Positions 34,250 to 44,187 are shown, numbered from the stretch's first letter. The stretch: DNA of 64,000 bases from Shinella sp. (GCA_003248775.1 QFQX01000009.1:62001-126000); one strand, 5' to 3'. Notes: generated by a model from the letters alone, not told the origin. Translations and numbers: made by a program.

Positions 34250-36715
34250 CTACACAGTGACCTTATGGTGCACTCTGGCTGGGAACAGCCCTTCAACCAT
34301 CGCTTGGTGCGCGCGTGCGATCATTGCGCCTTCGATCCCCAGCCGCTTCCCATAGGCTTCGCTCATAGCGCTCATGTTTTTCGTAACGCCCAAGCTCAGC
34401 AGCTCCGCCTTGGTCGGCAGTGTCAAGAGATAGGCGAGCTCGGCAAGTGGCTTGACATAATGCGTAAGGCGCTCCCGTTCGCGGGGCGAAACCGGTGCCG
34501 TCAGACAAGCCTGCAAGCACCAGTAACAAGTCGCCCAGCATTCCAGGATGTCGTCGGGGATCTGATCATGCTCCCCGGTCAGGTAGAGATGGCGGATGCC
34601 GGGGGATTTCCCGCCGAAGAGCTCGAAAAGCGCCCGGCCGATCACGGTGGGCCAGCTATTCGGATCGCCTTCCGGAGGCAGAACCTGCAATCGCGATCCC
34701 TTTGCCTTGGAGTCTGTCGTTGTGGCTACCGAAAGAGCGGCCGTGCAGACGATCATCAGCAGTGCCCGCAGGCGGATGACGTCGTGATTGTCGAGTGCAC
34801 CGCTTTCCCTGCGTTCTCTGATCCGCTTGCTGAAGGCAGCTACGGCGGCGACTATCTGCTCCTTCGTCGCCTTTTTCGCCGCCGCGGCCTTTCGATGTTC
34901 CGCCCGCTCGCGCTCTTCTTCTTCGCGCCGCGTCTTTTCTGTGTCGAATTCTTCACCGGCATCGAGCGCAGCTTGGCCATCGCCGGTCTCATCGCCGAGA
35001 TCGAATGTGCTGGCCGGCACGGGAGACTGGTCCTCTTCATCGTCCCGTTCATCGGCGCCCAAGCCGATCACCCGGTTGAGGAAGCTGCGCACGATGGAGA
35101 CGTCGCTTCCGGCGAGGCTGTTATGGGGGAGCTGGTTTTCCATGCGCGGCCTTCGCCCGGCGATGAACTGCTCGTAGCTGAGCGTCCTGTACGCGGCAGC
35201 ACCGCCTTCCTCGTCCTTGCGTGCCTTCGGGATCGAGATGGGTTCTTTGTCCGATGGCTCGCCTCGTTCGATCCGCTCGAGGATGCCGAGCACGTCGAGG
35301 AGCATCAGGCTCGCTTCGGTCTCGTCGTCCAGTTGACGTAGTGCATTGTCGGCCTCGCGGGAGGATGTTTCCCGGACGACCGCACGCAGACGATCGATCA
35401 GCGTGACGATCGATGGGGCGGAACGCCGCCCATCCTCGTGCTGAACCCGTGCGAATGCCGGGCGCTCCTGTGTATCGCCGATCTCGAATCGCCGGGTGTC
35501 GCCGCTGCTGGCGAGCGGCGAAAGGCGGCAGGGCATGGGCTTTCCATGCGGGTCGAGGAGAGTGATGGTGCACTCTGCCGGATCGAATGCGTCTGCGGGG
35601 TGCCAGGTGAGCGTGTCAACGTGGCACTCGAACTTGCCTGGGTTCAGAGCCGCCAGTTCGCCCATCGGCAATTCCTCGTCGAGGAGCAGGTCAGGCAGAG
35701 TAGCCGGATCGAGTTGCCGCTCGCTCGTCAGAATGGCACCGAGGCCGAGCGCATCGGCCATGGAACCTGGCGGGAGGCGGCGATAGAGGCATGCCTCTTC
35801 GTTCGATCCTGCGAAGTCCGCATCACCGAGCGCGGGTAGCGTGCAATTCGCGCTGCCGACCAGCACATGATCGGCGGTCGCCGTTTGAGCGATGATCGCC
35901 TTCGCGTGAATGAAGCGGCCTTTGCGAAAGTCACCGCGGTCGTACAGGTGCACCCCCTGAACTTTGCCGAGCGCCCATTTCGGAAAGACGGTGTACTCGG
36001 GGTCGAGCAGAACCGAGACTTCGCCGGGGGAGAGGCGCTCCGTCATGTAGGAAAGCGCAGCAAGGTTGGGGTCCCAGTACGGGCTGATGACGATCAGACG
36101 CTCGACCGACTCGCTCACCAGGTCAGTGAAACGCTGGCCGATGCCCGAAGTCTGCCCGGTGGTCAGGAGGGCAGCGAGCGTTCCGTCGGCGAGACCGACC
36201 GGGCCGGTCGCCGGGGTGGCTTTGGCGAGCCAGGGTGCGCGCGTGAGCATCCAGTCGACCTGAGCCGCGGTCACATGCTGATCCCCATTCAGGAAGCGGG
36301 AGAGATACTGCCATCCCGCAGCGACGAGCTGCTGCTCGCCCGAACCCGGTTCGTCGGACATGACCATACCGGCGAGTTCGAGGTTTCCGCCGAGGCCCGG
36401 CGTCGTCAGGTTCGCGGAGCTGACGATCAGACGCCCACGGCGGCGGCCGGCTTGCAAGAAGAGTTTGGGATGGAACACTCCCGGCGCGCCGATGCCGCTG
36501 ATCGTGTAGAGCCGCCCTGCATGGTGGGGTAGCGCCGATGCCCCGCAAAGCGCGTGAGTGACCATGCGTCCGTCGGCGAGTACGAGATTGTTGCGACACC
36601 GGGCGCCACGGAGGCGCGGCAGCACGATGTTTTCATAGGCATCAAAATCTATCCCGAAACTAGTCGCTATGCTCGTGTGAAATTCCTTGTCGGCGAAGCG
36701 TTCATAGAGCTTCAT
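34250..36715 (-). CDS. Phospholipase-D-family protein with two HxK motifs (candidate nuclease)
   Basis: An 821-residue protein. Its N-terminal 300 residues contain two PLD-type half-sites: FHPK (His82, Lys84) followed by SSANLT, and IHAK (His270, Lys272) followed by GSANCT. Two HxK/SAN pairs are the hallmark of PLD-superfamily phosphodiesterases, which in bacterial defence loci usually cut nucleic acid. The long C-terminal part (about 420-821) is unrecognised and includes a highly charged segment rich in Glu, Arg and Ala (about 600-680). ATG 36715 overlaps the stop of the upstream gene (ATGA on the minus strand). It is the last gene of a three-gene operon. Confidence 0.7.
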   Translation of the reverse strand: MKLYERFADKEFHTSIATSFGIDFDAYENIVLPRLRGARCRNNLVLADGRMVTHALCGASALPHHAGRLYTISGIGAPGVFHPKLFLQAGRRRGRLIVSSANLTTPGLGGNLELAGMVMSDEPGSGEQQLVAAGWQYLSRFLNGDQHVTAAQVDWMLTRAPWLAKATPATGPVGLADGTLAALLTTGQTSGIGQRFTDLVSESVERLIVISPYWDPNLAALSYMTERLSPGEVSVLLDPEYTVFPKWALGKVQGVHLYDRGDFRKGRFIHAKAIIAQTATADHVLVGSANCTLPALGDADFAGSNEEACLYRRLPPGSMADALGLGAILTSERQLDPATLPDLLLDEELPMGELAALNPGKFECHVDTLTWHPADAFDPAECTITLLDPHGKPMPCRLSPLASSGDTRRFEIGDTQERPAFARVQHEDGRRSAPSIVTLIDRLRAVVRETSSREADNALRQLDDETEASLMLLDVLGILERIERGEPSDKEPISIPKARKDEEGGAAAYRTLSYEQFIAGRRPRMENQLPHNSLAGSDVSIVRSFLNRVIGLGADERDDEEDQSPVPASTFDLGDETGDGQAALDAGEEFDTEKTRREEEERERAEHRKAAAAKKATKEQIVAAVAAFSKRIRERRESGALDNHDVIRLRALLMIVCTAALSVATTTDSKAKGSRLQVLPPEGDPNSWPTVIGRALFELFGGKSPGIRHLYLTGEHDQIPDDILECWATCYWCLQACLTAPVSPRERERLTHYVKPLAELAYLLTLPTKAELLSLGVTKNMSAMSEAYGKRLGIEGAMIARAHQAMVEGLFPARVHHKVTV

Positions 36716-38298
36716 GCGACACCAGCCGCTGCCGCGCCGTAATCGGTGAGCCCTTGGCCGCCGACGAGGTGAATGTCTTTGAGGAATGTGATAGCGGGGC
36801 CGAGGCGCGGGTTCGTGAAGATAGGCCCATCCTTCCCACGCAGCCTGAGCTTCCCTTCGTCGCGCTCGATCAGGAACGTGTAATCTCCAGCCCGGAGCTT
36901 TTGCAGGGCGACCCACAAGTGCCGCTGCACTATGCGCTCTTCCAGAAGTCTTGCCAGCAGCGCCTCGAAGGGCTCGCCCGTGTGTGCTTCGAGGAAACGC
37001 GTTTCCGTCAGCAGGGAGTGAAAGGCTTCCGGATTGAACCGAGCCAGGACGGTGGTGATGTCGTGGTCTTCGTCGCGTACCCGCCTATGCAGGATGGCGA
37101 GAAGCCTCACCGCATTCCAGGCGATCTCCGGTGGACAAACGCTCGCGTCGTTCCGCCCGGCGCGCTTCATGATGCCAACGGAGAGCGAGAACTCCGAGCC
37201 GCCTTCATCCGCTGCATAGGAGTTCGAGGCAGGAAGAGTGGCGTCGACGAAAGCGGTCCAGTTCTCCGGCTTCCCCGGTGCCGTCTCCAATATCTTCTCG
37301 ACGCACAGCGGGATCAGCCGCGACAAAGCGATGCCGACCGGGTATTCGGCGAGAGTATCGAGGATGAATTTGAGCAGCGCCTCGTAGGCAACGTGGCAGA
37401 GATCGTTGGCGTGATAGACCCACCATAGCCGTCTTTGCGCCTCGAGCGCGGGCGATCCGAGATCGAGCGCGCGGCCCTTCTGGTCGCAGCCAGCGAACAA
37501 TATCCAGCGTATCTCCTCGGGATTAGGTTCGCGCCCGAGCAAGGCGGCGATTTTCAGGATCAGCAGGATGCTGTCGCGACGGGAACGCGCAGGGCCGTCG
37601 GTGGGATCAAAGGGCCCGAGCAGGATCTCCTGATAGAGATCACGCTCTTCACCCGAGAGCGCGATCTCGGATGGAGCGAGGGAACGGAGCTCGTCGAGCT
37701 CACCATCCGTGACGTCGCCACGTTGCACGATTTCATAGAACACCCTCGCCAGATCACCCACGCTACTCTCGAAGACGGCCGCCAGCCGTTCGCCGATCTC
37801 CTTGCTGGGCAACGGAAGTTCGTGTTCGCTCGAGGGGTCGAATATCCCGATCTCGAACAGCTGGCTGCGATAGGCCGCGCCATATGCCCCCCAGGCCTGC
37901 TTCAGGTAGTAGTTCTCGCTGCCGGGCTCCGCAGCCTGCGCGAATTCGATGAACCCGCTCTGGTTCGGTTCCAAGACTTTCTGCGCCCATTCGATGCCGG
38001 CGACCCCGCCCTCGCCGCCGTGCCGATAGGCGATCAGCGCATAGAGCGCTTCCGCACGGCGGATGAAGCGCTTCCAGGAATCGGGGTTGGTATCGCCTAT
38101 CGTCAGTGCATAGGTCCGGCAGAGCCAAGCGTATAGTCCGTAGTAACGCATCCGCAGCGTCACGTTGCTGATGCCGGGAAGGAGGGTCTGGTACAGGCTG
38201 ACGCTACTATTTTGCATCCCCAGCGGATCGAGGCCGTTCTTCTTTCTGTACTCGGTCCACACCGGGTAGTTTATGGCTGTGCTTCCCTGATCAGACAT
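36712..38298 (-). CDS. Unrecognised 528-residue protein of the DUF429/PLD operon
   Basis: I do not recognise this family. The product is soluble, largely alpha-helical and without Walker motifs or an obvious nuclease signature. Notable segments are NYPVWTEYRKKNGLDPLGMQ and TLRMRYYGLYAWLCRTYA near the N-terminus. It overlaps the upstream DUF429 gene by 8 bases and the downstream PLD gene by 4 (ATGA), so the three are almost certainly made together. Starting at ATG 38298, with GGGAAGG 13-19 bases upstream, removes 15 residues present in a longer frame. It could be a sensor or scaffold for the two enzymatic partners. Confidence 0.55.
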   Translation of the reverse strand: MSDQGSTAINYPVWTEYRKKNGLDPLGMQNSSVSLYQTLLPGISNVTLRMRYYGLYAWLCRTYALTIGDTNPDSWKRFIRRAEALYALIAYRHGGEGGVAGIEWAQKVLEPNQSGFIEFAQAAEPGSENYYLKQAWGAYGAAYRSQLFEIGIFDPSSEHELPLPSKEIGERLAAVFESSVGDLARVFYEIVQRGDVTDGELDELRSLAPSEIALSGEERDLYQEILLGPFDPTDGPARSRRDSILLILKIAALLGREPNPEEIRWILFAGCDQKGRALDLGSPALEAQRRLWWVYHANDLCHVAYEALLKFILDTLAEYPVGIALSRLIPLCVEKILETAPGKPENWTAFVDATLPASNSYAADEGGSEFSLSVGIMKRAGRNDASVCPPEIAWNAVRLLAILHRRVRDEDHDITTVLARFNPEAFHSLLTETRFLEAHTGEPFEALLARLLEERIVQRHLWVALQKLRAGDYTFLIERDEGKLRLRGKDGPIFTNPRLGPAITFLKDIHLVGGQGLTDYGAAAAGVA

Positions 38299-39193
38299 TG
38301 GCGACGACCTTCCCAGAGATCGTCCCCGTGTGATCCATGACAACGTCGGGCCGGAATGGGTGCTGACCGCGCGGTCGTCCGGCTACGGAGAGGTGCGGGT
38401 CTGCGATCCAGCCTTCCAGCCTATCGACCGTCTCGGGGGCGCCGAAGAGGTCATCGCGCTGCCGCCATGCCCACGCCGCCTGGACGGCACAGAGAAGCGC
38501 ATCGAGATGATCGGCGCCGGGGTCGTCACAAAGGTCGTCCGGTGCGTCTATGACGAAGCCGTAGCGCCGTGGCGCTTCCTCCCGGAGGGCTTGCAGCAGA
38601 TCGCGGCGCGCCTCGTGCTGATCGGCGGTCTGCTTTTTCCGGGTGTCGTTCTTGTAGCTGCGGCGACCGATGAACTGGCGGGCGAGAACGCCGGGATAGG
38701 CCTCTATGGCGATACGCTGCGGATCGCCTTCGTGCAGGTGGGGAATGGTCACCCCTGAAGCCAGCAGGCGCGGGGCACCCTCGAAGAACATCAGACCGAC
38801 GGGAACGCCGTAGAGCTTCTGCGGGCTTATCGAACCCGCGGCCTCGTCGGTCGCGCGGCGATGCTCCTTGTCGCCAGCGATCCGGTTCTCTTTATACCCG
38901 TTCAGCGCCTCGCGAAAACCGGTGCGGCCGAGCTGGCCTGCATGGTTGACGTATGCGGCCCAAGCCTGGGGCCAGCCGATGGTCTCGATGAAGCGGCGGG
39001 CCTGTCCGAAGGGAAAGTCGATCCCGGCGATCCACGGGCCACTCTTCGCGAGGGCGACCTCAAAACTCTCGTATTCGGGCCATCCCTGCAAGGACTGCAT
39101 GCGGAGGACGTTGTCCTGGAGTGCGCAATAAATGCACGTAATCGGCTTGCGCCGGGAAGGTCTGCTTGTGAAGTCGATGCCCAGAATCTTCAT
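38291..39193 (-). CDS. DUF429 family protein, predicted RNase H-fold
   Basis: A 300-residue protein. It begins MKILGIDFTSRPSRRKPI, the acidic first strand expected of DUF429 proteins (a GxDFT motif), with a second motif WIAGIDFPFG at about 50-60 and a C-terminal DHLDALLCAVQAAWAW helix. These carboxylates resemble the metal-binding centre of RNase H-like nucleases. It is the first gene of the operon with the 528-residue protein (8-base overlap) and the PLD-family protein. Its role is unknown; stand-alone DUF429 genes also exist in many bacteria. Confidence 0.65.
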   Translation of the reverse strand: MKILGIDFTSRPSRRKPITCIYCALQDNVLRMQSLQGWPEYESFEVALAKSGPWIAGIDFPFGQARRFIETIGWPQAWAAYVNHAGQLGRTGFREALNGYKENRIAGDKEHRRATDEAAGSISPQKLYGVPVGLMFFEGAPRLLASGVTIPHLHEGDPQRIAIEAYPGVLARQFIGRRSYKNDTRKKQTADQHEARRDLLQALREEAPRRYGFVIDAPDDLCDDPGADHLDALLCAVQAAWAWRQRDDLFGAPETVDRLEGWIADPHLSVAGRPRGQHPFRPDVVMDHTGTISGKVVANV

Positions 39194-39653
39194 TGCAAAA
39201 TTGTATCTGAGACACGGGCAGAGTCCGAGTTTTTTGTTTTGGACGGTTCGCTCTCTGCAGTCGGACTGCGGTAGATACACGTGGTTCTGCTGTCGCCCTC
39301 ATATTGAGTTCAGAAACTCAACTGCGAGTGGCGTACTTAGGAACGTTTGCAATCGGCAGCGTGCTGAATTTTCCTGCCAGGACCGGACAGGCTGCTGTCG
39401 GCCCCATATCGGTCGGTGGCTTACATAGGTGGGGACGTCTGCTTTTCGACCATTATTGCCTAAAAGCCGCCTGACAGGTGACGGTGGAGGTTCAGGGATC
39501 ATGACACGCACACTGTAGGCTAGGGCGAGGCCAGCGATCATGCTCACGTCTGCTTGGCTCTGGCTCAGCGTCGGCGTCTGTGATCGCCACAAGGCGTGAG
39601 GAACAAAATCCCCGCTAGGTCCGTTGTCGTTTTGGTCCTTGGGGAAGTTGTCG
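39194..39653. other. Intergenic region between the DUF429 operon and ku, no gene seen
   Basis: Two divergent promoters are expected here, one for the DUF429 operon and one for ku. No convincing gene, repeat or LexA box is seen. Confidence 0.5.
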
Positions 39654-40460
39654 ATGGCGCCGCGGTCATTCTGGAAAGGTTATCTCAAACTGTCCCTGGT
39701 CACTTGTCCGGTGGCGATGACGCCGGCGACCTCGGAAAACGAAAAAGTCCGCTTTCACACTCTCAATGCGAGGACCGGCAACCGCGTCGTCAGCCAGTAT
39801 ATTGATGCGGTCACCGAGAAGCCCGTCGACGAGGACGATGAGGTCAAAGGCTACCCACGTGGCGAAGACGACTACGTCTTGCTCGAGGAGGATGAAATTG
39901 ACGCGGTCGCACTGGAAAGCACCCGCACCATAGATATCGACAGCTTTGTGCCCCGCGATAGCATTGAATGGATCTGGTACGACAAGCCCCATTATCTGAC
40001 GCCGAATGATGCCGTCGGCGAAGAAGCATTCGCCGTCATCCGCGAAGCTATGGCATCGACGGAAACGGTCGGGATTTCAAGGCTGGTAATGTATCGCCGG
40101 GAGCGGGCCGTCATGCTCGAGCCGCGCGACAAGGGTATTATCCTCTGGACCTTGCGCTACGGCGACGAGGTGCGCGACGAGAGCGACTATTTCGGCCACA
40201 TCAAGGAAGGCAAGCCCGATTCGAAGCTGATGAGCCTGGTCGCGAAGCTGATTGATGAGCGCACCGGCCCATGGGAACCCGGGATAGTCGATGATCCCGT
40301 CCAGGACAAACTGCTCGACATCATCGCCGCCAAGAAAAAGGGCAGGAAGCGTGTCGCGAAGGCCAAGCCTACGTCAGAAGAGCCGGCCAGCAATGTCATT
40401 AATATCATGGACGCGCTGAAAAAGAGCATCGCGTCCGAGAGGAAGGGGCGTTCGCGATGA
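39654..40460 (+). CDS. ku: Non-homologous end-joining protein Ku (copy 1)
   Basis: A 268-residue bacterial Ku. It starts MAPRSFWKGYLKLSLVTCPV, the conserved first strand of the Ku core, with KVRFHTLNARTGNRVVSQY and the central VMYRRERAVMLEPRDKGI segment. The C-terminus is lysine-rich. Ku homodimers ring DNA ends and recruit LigD. ATG 39654 has GGGGAAG upstream. It is followed, with ATGA overlap, by a small gene, and is convergent with ligD-ku2. Multiple ku copies are common in rhizobia. Confidence 0.93.
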   Translation: MAPRSFWKGYLKLSLVTCPVAMTPATSENEKVRFHTLNARTGNRVVSQYIDAVTEKPVDEDDEVKGYPRGEDDYVLLEEDEIDAVALESTRTIDIDSFVPRDSIEWIWYDKPHYLTPNDAVGEEAFAVIREAMASTETVGISRLVMYRRERAVMLEPRDKGIILWTLRYGDEVRDESDYFGHIKEGKPDSKLMSLVAKLIDERTGPWEPGIVDDPVQDKLLDIIAAKKKGRKRVAKAKPTSEEPASNVINIMDALKKSIASERKGRSR

Positions 40461-40747
40461 AGAACTTACCGCCAGACGGCCTTTCTGAGCCAGAGAGTGA
40501 GCTGTCACCCAAGGTTCATGCGTCGTTCGACAGCAAGGATAGGCTGATCCTTGCGCTTGCTGCGCTCTTGCGGGCGGAGCGGGAAACACGCGGAGCGCTC
40601 GAGGCTGCTCTCGAAGACGAAAGCATCTCTCGCGAAACCCTTCTTGCCATGATCTCGGACCCGGTGCCGGTGATCACTCAGGATGACATCAACTTCGCTG
40701 AACGATTTGCATTGTCGCGGCATCTGCCGTTATCGAAGCTGGTATAG
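40457..40747 (+). CDS. Small hypothetical protein coupled to ku (96 residues)
   Basis: An acidic, helical 96-residue protein (KDRLILALAALLRAERETRGALEAALEDE) of unknown family. ATG 40457 overlaps the ku stop codon, so translation is coupled. It ends 19 bases before the convergent ligD stop. The C-terminal LSRHLPLSKLV is basic. A role together with Ku is inferred only from the coupling. Confidence 0.6.
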   Translation: MKNLPPDGLSEPESELSPKVHASFDSKDRLILALAALLRAERETRGALEAALEDESISRETLLAMISDPVPVITQDDINFAERFALSRHLPLSKLV

Positions 40748-40765
40748 AAGCCGAACCGCGCCACC

Positions 40766-43321
40766 CTATGCCGCCTTCCTGCGCTTTGACAGTTTGGACG
40801 TCAGCGGTGCGGCCGCCGCACGGAAGCCCTCCCACGGATCGGATGTAAGCGCCGCCAGCCGGGTTGGCGTATTCTCCACGGTGAAATAGTCAGGTCCGAT
40901 GCCCGGATTGAGCTCCTCCCACGCCAACGGCATGGAAACCGCAGCCCCGGGTCGGGCGCGTGTCGAGTATGGTGCCACCGCCGTCATGCCACGCTGATTG
41001 CGCAAATAGTCGATCAGGATTTTGCCGCGGCGCTTGGACCTGGTGATGGTCGACACATACTGGTCCGGGCTGTCGGAGGCCATGCTGTCCGCCATGGCCT
41101 TGGTGAACGCCTTCACTGCTGGCCAGTCGGCCTTCGGCGTGAGCGGCGCGACCACATGCAGCCCCTTGCCGCCAGATGTCTTGACGAAGGCATTCAGCCC
41201 GGCATCCTTCAGGCGCTGCCGGACTTCCCCGGCAGCGGTGATGATGGTCTCCCACGCGACACCCTCGCCGGGGTCGAGATCCATGATGATCGTGTCGGGG
41301 TGTTCCCAATCGGCAACCGTCGACCCCCATGGGTGGATTTCCAGCACGGCGGACTGCACCAGCCCCATAAGCCCGTCGAGATCGTTAATCGAAATCAGCG
41401 GTTCGTCGTCCTTATCCTTTGGGTCGTTGACCAGCACGATATGCTTGTTGAGCCCCTTCCAGGCGTGCTTCTGGAAGAACATCTGACCGGTGATGCCGCT
41501 CGGACAGCGCAACAAAGCCAAAGGCCGGCCCACGATATAGGGCGCGATGTAGCGCCAGACCTCAGTGTAGTAATCGGCGAGCCCCTCCTTGGTGACGCCT
41601 TCGTCCGGCCAATAGACACGATCGGGATGGGTCAGCGTGACAGTGCGCCGCTGGGGCTTCGGTGTCTTCGCCTTGCTCTTCGGGATTTCGCGGACGATCT
41701 CGATTGCAGCCTTGTCCTCGCGCAGGCCCCGAAACGACGCATGTCGGAGGTGGCCATCGGCAGTCCATGCCCGGAATTCAACCTCGGCCACGAGTTCGGG
41801 GCGAACATACCGCGCCTGCCGTGCTTCTTCGGGGGTTAGCGTCCCAGCGAACGGGCTGGCTGCAATGCGCATGCGGTCGAGACGCTTGAACAGATCCTCG
41901 GCCACAGGGCCGGTAAAGCCCGTCCCGACGCGGCCGACATGTTCCAGCTTGCCACCGTCATAGACGCCGAGGATGAGGGAGCCGATCGCCTTGCGCGATG
42001 TCGAGGACGGCACATAGCCTGCAATGACGAATTCCTGCCGGGCTGAGCATTTGGATTTGACCCAGGACTTGCTGCGCCCCGATCGATAGGGCGCATCCCT
42101 GACTTTGGAAATGACCCCTTCGAGGCTCAGCCGGCAGGCATGGCGCAGCACCAGGCCGCCATTCTCATTGAAGTGGCTGCTGTAGCGGATCACCCCCGGC
42201 TCATCGCCTACCAATTGCTCAAGCAGCGTTTTTCGTTCGATCAGCGGCACGGCGCGCAGATCATAGCCGTCGAGATATAGCAGGTCGAAGACATAGAAGA
42301 CGAGCCGATCAGACCGCCCCGCACTGAGGTCGGCCTGCAGGGCCGAAAAATCCGACGCACCAGAGCCGCTCTCAACAACCAGTTCGCCATCGATGATGGC
42401 CGTTCCGACAGGCAACCCCTGCAATGCAGCGACCACGTCTTTTCCGAACTTTTTGGTCCAGTCTAGACCACTGCGGGTTAGCAGCTTGATGCGGCCGGCT
42501 TCGATGCGAGCCTGAAGCCGATAGCCGTCAAACTTGATCTCGTGGATCCAGCGATCCCCTGCCGGCGGCGCCGACATGAGCGTGGCAAGCGTCGGTTCAA
42601 CGAAATCCGGCAATGGAGCTTTCTTCGCCCCTTTGATCGCGGCGGGATCAGGCAGTACCACGGTGATCTCGGGCTCGGGTGCCTTCTCCGTCTTTGTCGG
42701 CTTTCGCGTGGTTTTCCTGGTGATCTTCCCGGTCTTCGACGACCAACCGGGCGCCTCGCCGGCGACCTCCCTGATGTGCCGACCCGTCTTCACCGATTCC
42801 GGGCGTTCCTCGAGGATGTCGGGATCAGCGGCTGTTCGGGCCGCATCATCCTCACTCTTGATCAGCAGCCAGTTTTCCCGCTTCTCGGATGGCTTGCCCT
42901 GCATCCTGACCAGATGCCAATGGCCGGAAAGCTTTTCGCCTTTCAATTCGAACTCGAGGTGACCCTTGGCATAGCCCTTATGGGCATCATGTACGGGGGC
43001 CCATGTGCCTCGATCCCAGATAATGACGGTGCCGCCGCCATACTCGCCCTTCGGGATCGTGCCTTCGAAGTCGTTATATTCGAGCGGGTGGTCCTCGACA
43101 TGAACAGCCAGCCGCTTTTCGCCGGGGACAAGGCTGGGCCCCTTCGTCACCGCCCAGCTCTTCATCACCCCATCCAGTTCCAGCCGCAGATCATAGTGCA
43201 GCCGTCTGGCAGCATGCTTCTGGATGACGAAAGCGTTGCCGCTCTTCCTGCCTTTCCTGCCCCTTGGTTCGGTGGTCGACTTGAAGTTGCGTTTCTGCCG
43301 GTAGGTTTCGAGGGGCGCCAT
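40766..43321 (-). CDS. ligD: Multifunctional ATP-dependent DNA ligase LigD
   Basis: An 851-residue end-joining enzyme with all three modules. A 3'-phosphoesterase domain spans about 30-190 (HYDLRLELDGVMKSWAVTKG, HVEDHPLEY). The ATP-dependent ligase domain has the nucleotidyl lysine Lys263 in EIKFDGYR. The C-terminal primase/polymerase domain begins near 570 (LTHPDRVYWPDEG) with the metal-binding IIMDLDPGEG. This PE-ligase-polymerase order is the one typical of alphaproteobacteria. It lies 2 bases downstream of the second ku gene on the same strand, forming a ku-ligD unit. Confidence 0.96.
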   Translation of the reverse strand: MAPLETYRQKRNFKSTTEPRGRKGRKSGNAFVIQKHAARRLHYDLRLELDGVMKSWAVTKGPSLVPGEKRLAVHVEDHPLEYNDFEGTIPKGEYGGGTVIIWDRGTWAPVHDAHKGYAKGHLEFELKGEKLSGHWHLVRMQGKPSEKRENWLLIKSEDDAARTAADPDILEERPESVKTGRHIREVAGEAPGWSSKTGKITRKTTRKPTKTEKAPEPEITVVLPDPAAIKGAKKAPLPDFVEPTLATLMSAPPAGDRWIHEIKFDGYRLQARIEAGRIKLLTRSGLDWTKKFGKDVVAALQGLPVGTAIIDGELVVESGSGASDFSALQADLSAGRSDRLVFYVFDLLYLDGYDLRAVPLIERKTLLEQLVGDEPGVIRYSSHFNENGGLVLRHACRLSLEGVISKVRDAPYRSGRSKSWVKSKCSARQEFVIAGYVPSSTSRKAIGSLILGVYDGGKLEHVGRVGTGFTGPVAEDLFKRLDRMRIAASPFAGTLTPEEARQARYVRPELVAEVEFRAWTADGHLRHASFRGLREDKAAIEIVREIPKSKAKTPKPQRRTVTLTHPDRVYWPDEGVTKEGLADYYTEVWRYIAPYIVGRPLALLRCPSGITGQMFFQKHAWKGLNKHIVLVNDPKDKDDEPLISINDLDGLMGLVQSAVLEIHPWGSTVADWEHPDTIIMDLDPGEGVAWETIITAAGEVRQRLKDAGLNAFVKTSGGKGLHVVAPLTPKADWPAVKAFTKAMADSMASDSPDQYVSTITRSKRRGKILIDYLRNQRGMTAVAPYSTRARPGAAVSMPLAWEELNPGIGPDYFTVENTPTRLAALTSDPWEGFRAAAAPLTSKLSKRRKAA

Positions 43322-43323
43322 GC

Positions 43324-44187
43324 TCAGCTCGCTTTACGACGCGCCGGCGCAGCCTTTGCCCGTGTGGCCTTCGTTTTCGATTTCGCCGACGCGCGCTTGG
43401 CTGTTTTCTTGCCGGAAAGGCCGGCGCTCTCGCGTAGCGCGACCATCAGGTCGACGACCTTCTCTTCCTTCGGTTCCTTGCGGACCTCGATCTTGCGGCC
43501 CTCGATCTTCGCCTTGACCACCTCGGCCAGGGCGGCGTCATAGCGATCGTCAAACTCCCTGGGATCGAATTTGCCGCGCTTGGTTTTGATGATGTGCTCG
43601 GCAAGCTCAAGCATTTCGACCTTGAGCTTGAAGTCCGGGACGTCATTGAAAGCATCCTTCGCCGAGCGGACCTCGTGATCGAAATTGAGCGTGGTCGCGA
43701 TCAGACCTGTACCGTGCGCGCGGATCAGGACCGTGCGAACGCGGCGGAACAGGACCGTCTGGGCGAGCGCGGCGACCTTCTTCTTGCGCATGCCCTCGCG
43801 GATCAGGGCGTAAGCCTCTTCGGCATGACGATCAGTTGGCGCCAGATAATAGGGCTTGTCGAAATAGACGTCGTCGATGTCGCCACAGCCGATGAAGGTC
43901 GACACCGACAGGGTCTTGTCACTGTCAGGAACCGCCGAGGCTACTTCTTCAGGATCGAGCATGATGTATTCGCCCGAACCCACTTCATAGCCTTTGACCT
44001 GGTCCTCCCTGTCGACGGGCTTGCCTGTATCGCTGTCGATGAACTGGCGTCGGACACGGTTTCCGGTTGCGCGATTGAGGGTGTGGAAGGCGATCCGTTC
44101 GGAGGTCGAAGCGGCCGTATAGAGGGCCACCGGGCAACTGACCTCGGCAATTTTGAGAAAACCCTTCCAATTTGCTCTTGGCGCCAT
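43324..44187 (-). CDS. ku: Non-homologous end-joining protein Ku (copy 2)
   Basis: A 287-residue Ku, distinct from the copy at 39654. It starts MAPRANWKGFLKIAEVSCPV and has RIAFHTLNRATGNRVRRQF and TVLFRRVRTVLIRAHGTG. The C-terminal extension is strongly basic (KKTAKRASAKSKTKATRAKAAPARRK), typical of Ku tails that contact DNA. ATG 44187 is preceded by TTGGGGG. ligD follows after 2 bases. Having two different Ku proteins beside one LigD suggests hetero- or alternative Ku complexes. Confidence 0.94.
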   Translation of the reverse strand: MAPRANWKGFLKIAEVSCPVALYTAASTSERIAFHTLNRATGNRVRRQFIDSDTGKPVDREDQVKGYEVGSGEYIMLDPEEVASAVPDSDKTLSVSTFIGCGDIDDVYFDKPYYLAPTDRHAEEAYALIREGMRKKKVAALAQTVLFRRVRTVLIRAHGTGLIATTLNFDHEVRSAKDAFNDVPDFKLKVEMLELAEHIIKTKRGKFDPREFDDRYDAALAEVVKAKIEGRKIEVRKEPKEEKVVDLMVALRESAGLSGKKTAKRASAKSKTKATRAKAAPARRKAS

